From CF-39 sp036518215 (lineage in GTDB: Bacteria; Chloroflexota; Limnocylindria; P2-11E): DNA of 32,824 bases. The stretch lies in the NCBI GenBank assembly GCA_036518215.1, contig DATDNP010000077.1:1-32824 (forward strand). The letters are read 5' to 3'. Shown piece after piece: positions 13,753-21,353 of the stretch. The notes beneath the pieces are model-generated. The model ran no database searches. It saw nothing but the letters and a program-made list of their open reading frames with translations, and had not been told where the DNA came from. A program made the translations under genes and the position numbers. How positions within the stretch are numbered: position 1 is the stretch's first letter; the number at the start of each line of letters is the position of its first letter.

Positions 13753-16077
13753 GTGCCGCGTCGAGATCCCTGGGCGTACATCGGGCTCGCGGCGTTCTTC
13801 GCGCTCCTCTTCTTCGCGCTCTTCGGCGAGCGCATCGCGCCGCATCAAGCGATCTTCTTCGTGCCCGAGCACGATCACGACCCGCGCCCATACGATCCCG
13901 GTCTCGTTTTCCCGCTCGGGTCGGATGTCCTCGGGCGCGACCTCTTCAGTCTCGTCCTGATCGGCGCGCGCACGACGCTGACCGTGGTCCTCCTCGGCGG
14001 GCTCGCGCGCGTTGCCGCGGGGCTCGCTCTCGCCGGGATCAGCACCTGGTCACGTCCACTGCGTGCCGGGACGGACTGGCTCGCCGATCTCGTCTCCGCC
14101 GTCCCCGCGACGCTCGTCGCACTCATCGCGGTGAAGGTGCTCGTGAAGGGCGACACGAGCGTGTTCATGTTCATCGGTGCGCTGCTGATCACCGGTTGGG
14201 CCGGCCCGTACCGCGTCATCCGCGCCGAGCTCGACCGGCTCGCGCACATGCCGTTCATGGAGGGAGTGCGCGCCCTCGGCGTCTCGCGCTCCGACATCCT
14301 CCGTCGCCACCATCTCCCGCACCTCGTTCCGGTACTGGCGCTCAACACGAGCCAGCAGGTCGTCGCCTCGCTCGTCCTCGTGGCGGAACTCGGCGTGCTC
14401 GGCGCCTTCATCGGGTCCGTACGCGGCATCAACATCGAGGAGTCGCTCAACACATTCATCCTCGGGCAGCTGAACTCCGCCCAGATCGCGGACCCGCCCG
14501 AGTGGGGCGGTCTGCTCGCGAGCACCAACGCGCGTGCGATCAGCACGCTCTGGACGACGCGGTGGCTGTTTCTCGTGCCCGGCGTCGCATTCGCGCTCAC
14601 CGCCGTCGCGGTCGCTGCGATCGGATTCGCGGTCGCGCGTCGCTACGCGCGCCGAAATGTCCTGGAGGAGCTGCGGACGCGCGGCGCCGGCGCGCTCGCC
14701 CTGACGGTCGCCGCGATATTCATCGTCTCGGCGCTCGTCCCCGACCGCTACGCGGCGGCACGCTCGTGGGCCGACGACGCCCGAAGAGCGGTCGTCGCCA
14801 CGGGCGACAGCGAGCGCGCGTTCGCCGATGCCGGGTTGGCACCCCTCGGTGGTTCGTTCGCGCTCGAGCGCGACACGACGCAGGTCGTGGAGGCCGCGCC
14901 GGCGACGGTGACCGTCGGAGGCGTGACCGAGACCGAGACACCCGCTGTACCCCGGTCGCTCGAGCCGGTCGTGTATTCGCGCACGGGTGGTGGCGTCGTC
15001 GAGGCGCGGGTCGTCTTCGTGTCACGGGGCCTCTCGCCCGCGGACTATCCGCCGCAGCAGACGAGCGTCTTCGCGGGCCCCGATCTCGGCACGCTCATCA
15101 AGGACCTGCCTGACGACTACGAGGGTATCGACGTGCGGGGAAAGATCGTCGTGCTCGTCCGGCTCGCGGGCGTCGCCGCGGGCTCGCGGACCGTGTCCGG
15201 CCCGGCGGTCGACACGCTCATCGAGAACGCGCTGAAGCGGGGCGCCGCCGCCATCCTCTTCGTGGACCCGATCTTGTCCCGATACGCCGACGTGGCGACA
15301 TCGATCTCGATCCCGGTCAACCCGTATCGCCGCCTCGAGGCTTCCGATCCGGTCAGCGATCCGAACGGGACCCCCGTCGTCGTCGTGACGCCCGCCATCG
15401 CCGATCGTCTGCTCGCGCCTGCCGGCCTGAGCACGGCGCCGTTCGCGACCGTCCTCGACGCTGGGAGCGCCGACGCGAGGCGATCCGCGTCGCGCGATCT
15501 CGGCATCACGGCGCGCGTGAGCGTGCCGCTCGTACGTGCGACGGCGCACGTGCGCACCATCGCCGGCGAGACACCGGGCGTTCCCATTGACGCCGGACGC
15601 GTCGTCGTCTGGGCCGTGCGCAGGAGCGGTGGCGCTTCTGCCGTCGACGTCCTTGGCGCGCTCGCGCGGACACTTACGCCGCGTCGCGTGCCGTTCGTCT
15701 TCGTCGATTTCGACCCGGCGGTCGACGCGAACACGAATGCGCGCGCCGTGGCTACCGCCCTCGCCGGGAGGCGCGTCGCGCTCATGCTCGTCATCGACGG
15801 ACTCGACGGCGCGAGGCTGTCGTTCGACACGCCGTATGGCGACCTCGTGCCCGCGATCGACACCTATGCGCAGAAGGCCGGCGCGCGCTATGTGGTCACG
15901 AGGGGGACGGAGAGCATCACGAGCTGGAGCTGGCCGGGGATCGCGCCGTTCATCTCCACGAAGACCATCCTCATCGGCGCGACAGGTGGACAGGGCGACC
16001 TGCGCGCCGACGCGGCGGCGCTCGTCGCGTATGTCGCCGGTCGCTACGCGCTCGGCGCCGAAGAGCTGCCGCGATGA
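13753..16077 (+). CDS. DppC-like ABC permease fused to PA and degenerate M28-like extracytoplasmic domains
   Basis: A protein of 774 residues, about 2.5 times a normal DppC/OppC permease. Residues 1-300 form the permease: a first membrane helix at about 8-24, the PLGSDVLGRDLFS motif typical of peptide/nickel permeases near 54-66, and an EAA-type loop (EGVRALGVSRSDILRRHHLP) near 170-189. A further helix near 312-329 precedes about 440 extracytoplasmic residues. About 415-590 resembles a PA (protease-associated) domain (GKIVVLVRLAG; ALKRGAAAILFVDP). About 595-774 resembles an M28 aminopeptidase fold (VDVLGALARTLTPRRVPFVF) but without recognisable zinc ligands. GTG start, no SD; TATGTA 6 nt upstream hints at leaderless expression. 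It overlaps the next permease by ATGA. No ATPase or binding protein is adjacent. Confidence 0.88.
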   Translation: MPRRDPWAYIGLAAFFALLFFALFGERIAPHQAIFFVPEHDHDPRPYDPGLVFPLGSDVLGRDLFSLVLIGARTTLTVVLLGGLARVAAGLALAGISTWSRPLRAGTDWLADLVSAVPATLVALIAVKVLVKGDTSVFMFIGALLITGWAGPYRVIRAELDRLAHMPFMEGVRALGVSRSDILRRHHLPHLVPVLALNTSQQVVASLVLVAELGVLGAFIGSVRGINIEESLNTFILGQLNSAQIADPPEWGGLLASTNARAISTLWTTRWLFLVPGVAFALTAVAVAAIGFAVARRYARRNVLEELRTRGAGALALTVAAIFIVSALVPDRYAAARSWADDARRAVVATGDSERAFADAGLAPLGGSFALERDTTQVVEAAPATVTVGGVTETETPAVPRSLEPVVYSRTGGGVVEARVVFVSRGLSPADYPPQQTSVFAGPDLGTLIKDLPDDYEGIDVRGKIVVLVRLAGVAAGSRTVSGPAVDTLIENALKRGAAAILFVDPILSRYADVATSISIPVNPYRRLEASDPVSDPNGTPVVVVTPAIADRLLAPAGLSTAPFATVLDAGSADARRSASRDLGITARVSVPLVRATAHVRTIAGETPGVPIDAGRVVVWAVRRSGGASAVDVLGALARTLTPRRVPFVFVDFDPAVDANTNARAVATALAGRRVALMLVIDGLDGARLSFDTPYGDLVPAIDTYAQKAGARYVVTRGTESITSWSWPGIAPFISTKTILIGATGGQGDLRADAAALVAYVAGRYALGAEELPR

Positions 16078-16961
16078 ACACGACGCTCGCCCGGATCCTG
16101 CGCGTGCCGCTGACCGTCGCCGCGATCTGGGTGGTGCTGGCGATCGCGACGCCTCTCGCGATGGCGCGATACGCGTTCTACGTCCCGCGCCCCGGAATCA
16201 CCTGCACATCGCTGAGCTTCACGCCAGCAGGGATCGTGTCGACCTTCACGTGTCGATCGCTCGCGGACATCTACCACCGCTCGTTCGAAGATCTGATGGT
16301 CGACGCGACCTTCCGCAGCGTCGCGCTGCTCCTCGGCGCCGGCGTGCTCGCGCTCGTGCTCGGCGGGCTCATCGGCGTCACGGCGGCGCTCCTCCGCCGG
16401 CGCGCGTTCGCCGGCGGAGGGATCCTCGGGCTCACGAGCCTCCTGTCGGCGATCCCCGCCTTCTTCGTCGCTTACTTCCTGCAGATCGCGGTGATCGTGC
16501 TCGGCGCGAGCGAGACCGGCGGGCGTCTCCTCCCCGTGTTCGGATTCGGATATGACGAGCACCTCGTGCTGCCGCTCGTCGCGATCTCTCTGCCGGCGAT
16601 CGCGCACACGGCGCAGCTCGCGGCGACGCGTATCGGCGATGTCCTCGACGCGGACTTCATCACGGCGGCGAACGCGAAGGGTCTCCGCACGAGCTGGATC
16701 CTCGCCGTCCACGTGCTTCCGCACGTACGCCCCGTCGTGCTCGAAGGGCTCGGGGGCGGTCTTCGCATCTCCGTCGCGAGCCTGCCGATCGTCGAGTTCC
16801 TCTTCAAGTGGGGCGGCATCGGGCAGCTCTCGCTCGAGGCCGTCGGCGTCCACGACGCGGCCGGATTCGTATTCGGTGCCGTCGTGCTGGGGGCGCTCTT
16901 CGCGGTCCTCGGCGCGATCGCCGACATCTCGCGCCCGCGCGCGCTCTTCCGCTCGGCCTAG
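16074..16961 (+). CDS. DppB/OppB-like ABC transporter permease
   Basis: A protein of 295 residues. There is an N-terminal membrane helix (VPLTVAAIWVVLAIATPLAM), a roughly 60-residue external loop containing two Cys (ITCTS and TFTCRS), then five further helices. The cytosolic EAA loop DFITAANAKGLRTSWILAVH lies near 196-215 and is followed by LPHVRPVV. It matches the DppB family of peptide/nickel permeases and would pair with the upstream DppC-like half to form the membrane channel. The usual B-then-C gene order is reversed here. The ATP-binding and solute-binding subunits must be encoded elsewhere. The start is set by the ATGA overlap with the fused permease. The stop shares a CTAG with the convergent DUF1015 gene. 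Confidence 0.88.
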   Translation: MNTTLARILRVPLTVAAIWVVLAIATPLAMARYAFYVPRPGITCTSLSFTPAGIVSTFTCRSLADIYHRSFEDLMVDATFRSVALLLGAGVLALVLGGLIGVTAALLRRRAFAGGGILGLTSLLSAIPAFFVAYFLQIAVIVLGASETGGRLLPVFGFGYDEHLVLPLVAISLPAIAHTAQLAATRIGDVLDADFITAANAKGLRTSWILAVHVLPHVRPVVLEGLGGGLRISVASLPIVEFLFKWGGIGQLSLEAVGVHDAAGFVFGAVVLGALFAVLGAIADISRPRALFRSA

Positions 16962-18136
16962 CCAAGGTCGAGCGAGCGGAGGACGAGCGCGGTCGGCACC
17001 TTGGGATAGAAGTACGTCGTCTTCTGCGGGAGACGCTCGCCGGCATCGGCGACGGCTCGCAGCGTCTCGGGCTCGACCGGACGGATGAGGATCGCGACCG
17101 TGCCACCGCGCGCCCGCGCGATCGCGGCATCGAGGTCATGTTCGTACGCGACCTCCGCGCCGGCGTCGCGCGCGTTCCGCAGGAGGAGCTCCTCCGCGAT
17201 CGCCACGGGGAGATCCCGCCACGCGGGAGGCAGGGTGGAGCGATCCGCGTCGGCGCGCGGCTCGAGCCGCGTGAGGACGCCGTCGCGTGCGATCACGATC
17301 CCCGGCCGCTCGCGGTCGACCGCCGCGCGGTCCACGGTCGTCGCGACGAACGACAGCGCGATCGCGGCATCGAGCGCGGCGTGGCCGCCCGTCACGACCC
17401 GGTGCGTCGCGAGGATGCGCAGGCCGGGATCGTCGAGCGCGCAGAGGTACGTGAGCACGGAACGCTCCGGCGATGCCTCGGGCGCGCTCCGCTCGTTCGC
17501 GTACGCGAGCGCCGTCTCGTACCGATGATGGCCGTCCGCGATATACACGCGCTCATCGCGCATCACGTCGACGAATGCCGCGATCGCTCGCGCATCGTCG
17601 ACGCGTCGCAGGTGGTGCGCGTCGTCGCCAAGGCGCGCGTCACCGGCCGCCTCCGCAGGCGCGCCGCTCAGCGCGCGCATCGCCGCGCCGGACACCATCC
17701 CGAAGATCGGGCTGGTGTTCGTGCGCGTCGCGCGAAGGACGTCGAGCCGGTCGGCCTTCGCCTTCGGGAAGGTGCGCTCGTGGGGCAGGACGACGTTCTC
17801 GCTCGCAGCGTAGAGACGCAGGGCGACGAACACGCCCCTTCGCGTGGCGCGCACGCCGCCGAGCGTGAACTCGTGCTCGTGCAGATAGACCGACAGTGGG
17901 TCGGTCCGAAGCACGCCACGCGCCCGCCACTCGCGGACGTATCGCGCGGCGGCCGCGTATCCGTCGGGCGTCGGCTGCGGCAGCTCGACCCGAACGAAGT
18001 TGAGAGCGCTCCGTTCGAGGAGGCGCCTGCGCGCGTCGTCGGAGATCACGTCGTACGGCGGGCAGATGAGATCGGAGAGCGGGCCGGCGACGTGCTCGTC
18101 GTATCGGATGCCCCGGAAGGCATGCACCTCGGCCAC
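16958..18136 (-). CDS. DUF1015 family protein
   Basis: A protein of 392 residues, near the usual family length of about 400. Family hallmarks are the N-terminal FRGIRYDEHVAGPLSDLICP and PPYDVIS, the middle LPHERTFPKAKADRL and NTSPIFGMV segments, and the strongly conserved YIADGHHRYETALAY. The C-terminus PQKTTYFYPKVPTALVLRSL is also typical. No biochemical function is established to my knowledge; the HHRYET motif suggests a catalytic or phosphate-binding role. The start is GTG at 18134-18136, with a second GTG three codons on. There is no SD; CAGAAT 7 nt upstream may be its -10. Only 28 bp separate it from the divergent GNAT gene. Confidence 0.9.
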   Translation of the reverse strand: MAEVHAFRGIRYDEHVAGPLSDLICPPYDVISDDARRRLLERSALNFVRVELPQPTPDGYAAAARYVREWRARGVLRTDPLSVYLHEHEFTLGGVRATRRGVFVALRLYAASENVVLPHERTFPKAKADRLDVLRATRTNTSPIFGMVSGAAMRALSGAPAEAAGDARLGDDAHHLRRVDDARAIAAFVDVMRDERVYIADGHHRYETALAYANERSAPEASPERSVLTYLCALDDPGLRILATHRVVTGGHAALDAAIALSFVATTVDRAAVDRERPGIVIARDGVLTRLEPRADADRSTLPPAWRDLPVAIAEELLLRNARDAGAEVAYEHDLDAAIARARGGTVAILIRPVEPETLRAVADAGERLPQKTTYFYPKVPTALVLRSLDLG

Positions 18137-18143
18137 GAGCCCG

Positions 18144-18158
18144 ATTCTGCGTTATGTT
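18144..18158. promoter_or_regulatory. Divergent -10 pair for leaderless DUF1015 and GNAT genes
   Basis: In the 28-bp divergent spacer, TATGTT at 18153-18158 (plus) ends 6 nt before the GNAT GTG at 18165. CAGAAT, read on the minus strand at 18149-18144, ends 7 nt before the DUF1015 GTG at 18136. Neither gene has an SD, so both transcripts could be leaderless. The -35 regions would lie inside the opposite gene. Confidence 0.4.
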
Positions 18159-18164
18159 CGCGTC

Positions 18165-18674
18165 GTGCCGCTCCCGATCGCGACACGTCGCCTCGTCATC
18201 CGCTCTTTCACGCCGCTCGACGCCCGGCCGCTCCACGAGCGCGTCTTCGGCGACGCTGAGGTGATGCGCTTCATCCCACGCGGCGCCTCGCCGTCCGTCG
18301 AGCGAACGCGCGCGACGATCGAGCGGTTCCTCGCGCACGAGCGCGAGAAGGGGTTCGGGCTGTGGGCCGTCGAGCTGAAGGAGACCGGCGAGCTCATCGG
18401 TGACGCCGGCCTCTTCCTCGTCGAGGGCACCGGGCCCGAGGTCGAGGTCGCGTACCACTTCGGGCGGGCGTGGTGGGGTCAGGGCTATGCGACCGAGGCC
18501 GCGATCGCCTCGATGGACTTCGGCTTTCGCGAGTGCGGCCTCACGGAGATCATCGCCATCTGTTATCCCGACCACATCGCGTCGCGCCGCGTCATGGAGA
18601 AGGCGGGCATGCGCTACGTCGGGGAGGCGCAGTACTACGGCACCGATGTCGTGAAGTACGTGAGGACGAGATGA
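18165..18674 (+). CDS. GNAT acetyltransferase, RimJ/RimL-like (Acetyltransf_3)
   Basis: A protein of 169 residues. It has the RimJ/RimL pattern: PIATRRLVIRSFTPLDARPL at the start, LIGDAGLFLVEGTGPEVEVA in the middle, the acetyl-CoA loop GRAWWGQGYATEAAIA (Q-G-Y-A), then ICYPDHIASRRVMEKAGM and a terminal YYGTDVVKYVRT. It should acetylate an amine on a protein N-terminus or small molecule; the substrate is unknown. The GTG at 18165 begins exactly at the first strand; longer readings are antisense to DUF1015. Its stop forms an ATGA overlap with the MerB-family gene, so the two are co-translated. Confidence 0.88.
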   Translation: MPLPIATRRLVIRSFTPLDARPLHERVFGDAEVMRFIPRGASPSVERTRATIERFLAHEREKGFGLWAVELKETGELIGDAGLFLVEGTGPEVEVAYHFGRAWWGQGYATEAAIASMDFGFRECGLTEIIAICYPDHIASRRVMEKAGMRYVGEAQYYGTDVVKYVRTR

Positions 18675-19327
18675 GCGAGGAGATCGACGCTCGCGTCCGC
18701 CGATCGATCGCGACGTACATCAGGATCCGCGGAGCGATCCCCACGATCGCGCAGGCCGCGTCCGACCTCGGCGAGGATGTCTGGGAGATCCAGGCGTCCT
18801 TCGAGCGGCTCGCCGCCGCGCATGTGTTCATCCCGCATCGGACGTCGGCAGAGATCTACGCGTACAACCCGTTCTGCGTGGGACCGACCGCGTTCCGCGT
18901 CGAGGCCGCGGGCCGCAGCTGGTGGGCGATCTGCGGGTGGGATGCGCTCGGGATCCCCGGTGCGCTCGGTGCGCCCGGCGAGGTCCGCACGTCCTGCCCG
19001 GACTGCGGAGAAGACCTGGTGGTCCGGGTCGAGGCCGACGGACGTGCGAGCGCGTCGACCGCCGTCGTGTTCCGCGTCGACGTGCCCGCGCGCGACTTCT
19101 GGAACGACATCCGCTTCACCTGAAGCACGATGCGGCTCTTTCGGTCGGAAGAGCACGCGCGGCGGGGCGGATCAGGCGACGTCCTCACGCTCGAACAGAC
19201 CGTCGGCCTCGCGCGGGCCTGGTATGCGCGCAAGCTCGCGCCGGACTGGCGACGCCACACCGCGGACGAGGCGGAGGCCCTGTTCGCATCGCTGCGCCTC
19301 GATCCAACGTTCTGGCGGCTGAGGTAG
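18671..19327 (+). CDS. Candidate selenocysteine-containing MerB (alkylmercury lyase)-family protein
   Basis: Read through the in-frame TGA at 19121-19123 (codon 151), this is a 218-residue protein, close to the ~212 of classical MerB. Residues about 10-60 are a winged-helix-like N-domain. WWAICGWDALGIP supplies C88 and D91, matching MerB Cys96 and Asp99 (C-x-x-D), and TSCPDCG gives C109/C112 near MerB Cys117. The TGA codon is 63 residues after C88, exactly the Cys96-Cys159 spacing, so it falls at the second catalytic Cys. The frame then continues STMRLFRSEEHARR (MerB HVHFFAS region) and LAPDWRRHT to TAG. Stopping at the TGA would lose the active site. A SECIS-like hairpin follows. The gene is coupled to the GNAT by ATGA. 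No merA, merP or merR is nearby, so mercury need not be the substrate. Confidence 0.7.
19135..19154 (+). promoter_or_regulatory. Candidate bacterial SECIS hairpin of the MerB-family gene
   Basis: An 8-bp stem (GCTCTTTC at 19135-19142 with GGAAGAGC at 19147-19154, one T-G wobble) closes the 4-nt loop GGTC. The loop begins after 19 nt following the TGA at 19121-19123. Position, stem length and GG at the loop start fit the bacterial SECIS consensus, and the loop is nearly the same as in the methyltransferase hairpin (GGTCG). Confidence 0.6.
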
Positions 19328-19409
19328 CGCAGGCGCTCTGCGCGCCCGGCCGTCTCCATGGACGACCGGCTGCGATACCGTATCGGGCGGGGCCGGCGGG
19401 GAGGTAGCG

Positions 19410-21353
19410 ATGGCACCTGCGAGCAAGCCCGCGGCGAGCGCGAAGGCCGATGCGTGGCAGCCGCCGGCCACGAACGACTACGAGAAGCTTGGGGCGTTCT
19501 ACCTGGGGCGCCCATATGACCTCGGGACGAAGGCGCCCCTGCCGGGCGCCGTCCTGTACGACTCGAAGGACCTCGTCACCCACGCCGTGTGCGTCGGGAT
19601 GACGGGCAGCGGCAAGACCGGCCTCTGCATCTCGCTCATCGAAGAGGCTGCGCTCGACGGCGTCCCGACGATCGCGATCGACCCGAAGGGCGACCTCACG
19701 AATCTCATGCTCACGTTCCCCGACCTCCGGCCCGAGGACTTCCGGCCGTGGGTCAACGAGGAGGACGCGGCGAAGAAGGGCCTGACGCCGGACGCGTATG
19801 CGGCGCAGCAGGCGGAGCTCTGGAAGAACGGCCTCGCCTCGTGGGGCGAGGATGGCGCGCGCATCAAGCGGCTGCGCGATGCCGCGGACTTCGCGATCTA
19901 CACGCCGGCGTCGAACGCGGGCATCCCCATCTCGATCCTCGCGTCGTTCGCGGCGCCACCGCAGGCTCTGCGCGATGACGCCGAGCTCGTCCGCGAGCGC
20001 GTGATGACGACGGTCACGAGCCTGCTCACGCTCATCGGGATCGAGGCCGACCCGGTGCAGAGCCGAGAGCATGTGCTGCTCTCGACCCTCGTCAGCACGG
20101 CATGGGGGCAGGGCAAGGATCTCGACATCGCCGCGCTCGTCGGGCAGGTGCAGAAGCCGCCGATGGCGAAGATCGGTGTGATGGAGCTCGAGTCGTTCTA
20201 TCCGGAGAAGGACCGGCAGAAGCTCGCGCTCGCGCTCAATGCGCTCCTCGCCGCGCCCGGCTTCAGCGCATGGCTCGAGGGCGTGCCCATGGACATCTCG
20301 GGGCTCCTGCGGACGGCTGAGGGGAAGCCACGCGTCGCGATCATTTCCATCGCGCATCTCTCCGATCAGGAGCGGATGTTCTTCGTGTCGCTTCTTCTCA
20401 ATCAGATCCTGGGGTGGATGCGCGCGCAGAGCGGCACGACGAGCCTGCGCGCGATCCTGTACATGGACGAGATCTTCGGCTACTTCCCGCCGGTCGCGGC
20501 GCCACCCTCGAAACAGCCGCTGCTGACGCTGCTGAAGCAGGCGCGCGCATTCGGTCTCGGTGTGGTCCTCGCGACGCAGAACCCGGTCGATCTCGACTAC
20601 AAGGGTCTCTCCAACGCGGGGACCTGGCTCCTGGGGCGCCTTCAGACGGAGCGCGACAAGGCGCGCGTGCTCGAGGGGCTGGAGGGTGTCGCGGCCGCCG
20701 CGAACGCGAAGTTCGACAAGAGCGCGATGGACGAGACGCTCGCGGGCCTCGGGAGCCGCATCTTCCTCATGAACAACGTCCACGAGGACGCGCCGCGCGT
20801 GCTCGAGACGCGCTGGGCGATGTCATATCTCCGCGGACCGCTGACGCGAGAGCAGATCAAGCAGCTCATGGAGGGCAAGCGCCCCGCACTTCCCAAGGTG
20901 CCCGTCGCAGCGGCGCAGCCCGCCGCCGGCGCGCCAACGGCGTCACCGAGCGCGAGCGACGAGGCCGAGAAGGCACAGCGCGCGCGTGAGGCGCGCGACG
21001 CCGCGGTCGAGAAGCTCCGCAGCAGGTACGCGCCCAAGATCGCCCGCGCCGAGGACAAGCTCCGCCGCGCGCAGCAGACGGTCGAGCGGGAGAAGGGCCA
21101 AGTCCGTTCCGCCGAGGCGCAGACGGCGATCTCGATCGGGGCGACGATCCTCACCTCCATGCTCGGCAACAAGCGGATGAAGTACACGACCCTCGGGCGT
21201 GCGACCACGGCCGCTCGCGGGGCGGGACGGGCCATGGAGCAGGCCGGCGATGTGAAGCGTGCCGAGGAGAACGTGGCCGCGGCGCAGGCGGATCTCGATG
21301 CGCTGAACGACGAGCTGCAGCGCGAGATCGCGGCGCTCTCGGCGGCTTCCTAG
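19410..21353 (+). CDS. HerA/FtsK-like P-loop ATPase with C-terminal coiled coil
   Basis: A protein of 647 residues. Walker A is GMTGSGKT at 63-70, and Walker B is AILYMDE near 347-353 followed by IFGYFPP. ATQNPVDLDYKGLSNAGTW is the sensor region usual in HerA/DUF87-type ATPases (ATQ motif). The segment between PKGDLTNLMLTFPDL and the Walker B is large, with an insertion around 100-180. The last ~150 residues are Ala/Glu/Arg/Lys-rich coiled coil (SRYAPKIARAEDKLRRAQQT ... VAAAQADLDALNDELQREI). It probably translocates DNA or remodels a substrate as a hexamer. HerA often partners with NurA, but no NurA is next to it, so its pathway is open. GGGGAGG precedes the ATG. It converges on the amidase with a shared CTAG. 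Confidence 0.88.
   Translation: MAPASKPAASAKADAWQPPATNDYEKLGAFYLGRPYDLGTKAPLPGAVLYDSKDLVTHAVCVGMTGSGKTGLCISLIEEAALDGVPTIAIDPKGDLTNLMLTFPDLRPEDFRPWVNEEDAAKKGLTPDAYAAQQAELWKNGLASWGEDGARIKRLRDAADFAIYTPASNAGIPISILASFAAPPQALRDDAELVRERVMTTVTSLLTLIGIEADPVQSREHVLLSTLVSTAWGQGKDLDIAALVGQVQKPPMAKIGVMELESFYPEKDRQKLALALNALLAAPGFSAWLEGVPMDISGLLRTAEGKPRVAIISIAHLSDQERMFFVSLLLNQILGWMRAQSGTTSLRAILYMDEIFGYFPPVAAPPSKQPLLTLLKQARAFGLGVVLATQNPVDLDYKGLSNAGTWLLGRLQTERDKARVLEGLEGVAAAANAKFDKSAMDETLAGLGSRIFLMNNVHEDAPRVLETRWAMSYLRGPLTREQIKQLMEGKRPALPKVPVAAAQPAAGAPTASPSASDEAEKAQRAREARDAAVEKLRSRYAPKIARAEDKLRRAQQTVEREKGQVRSAEAQTAISIGATILTSMLGNKRMKYTTLGRATTAARGAGRAMEQAGDVKRAEENVAAAQADLDALNDELQREIAALSAAS

Noticed and set aside
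19130..19327. Separate 65-residue gene after the MerB-family TGA
   Set aside because: It contains the MerB segment following Cys159 and is in frame with the upstream half; no independent fold or SD is evident.
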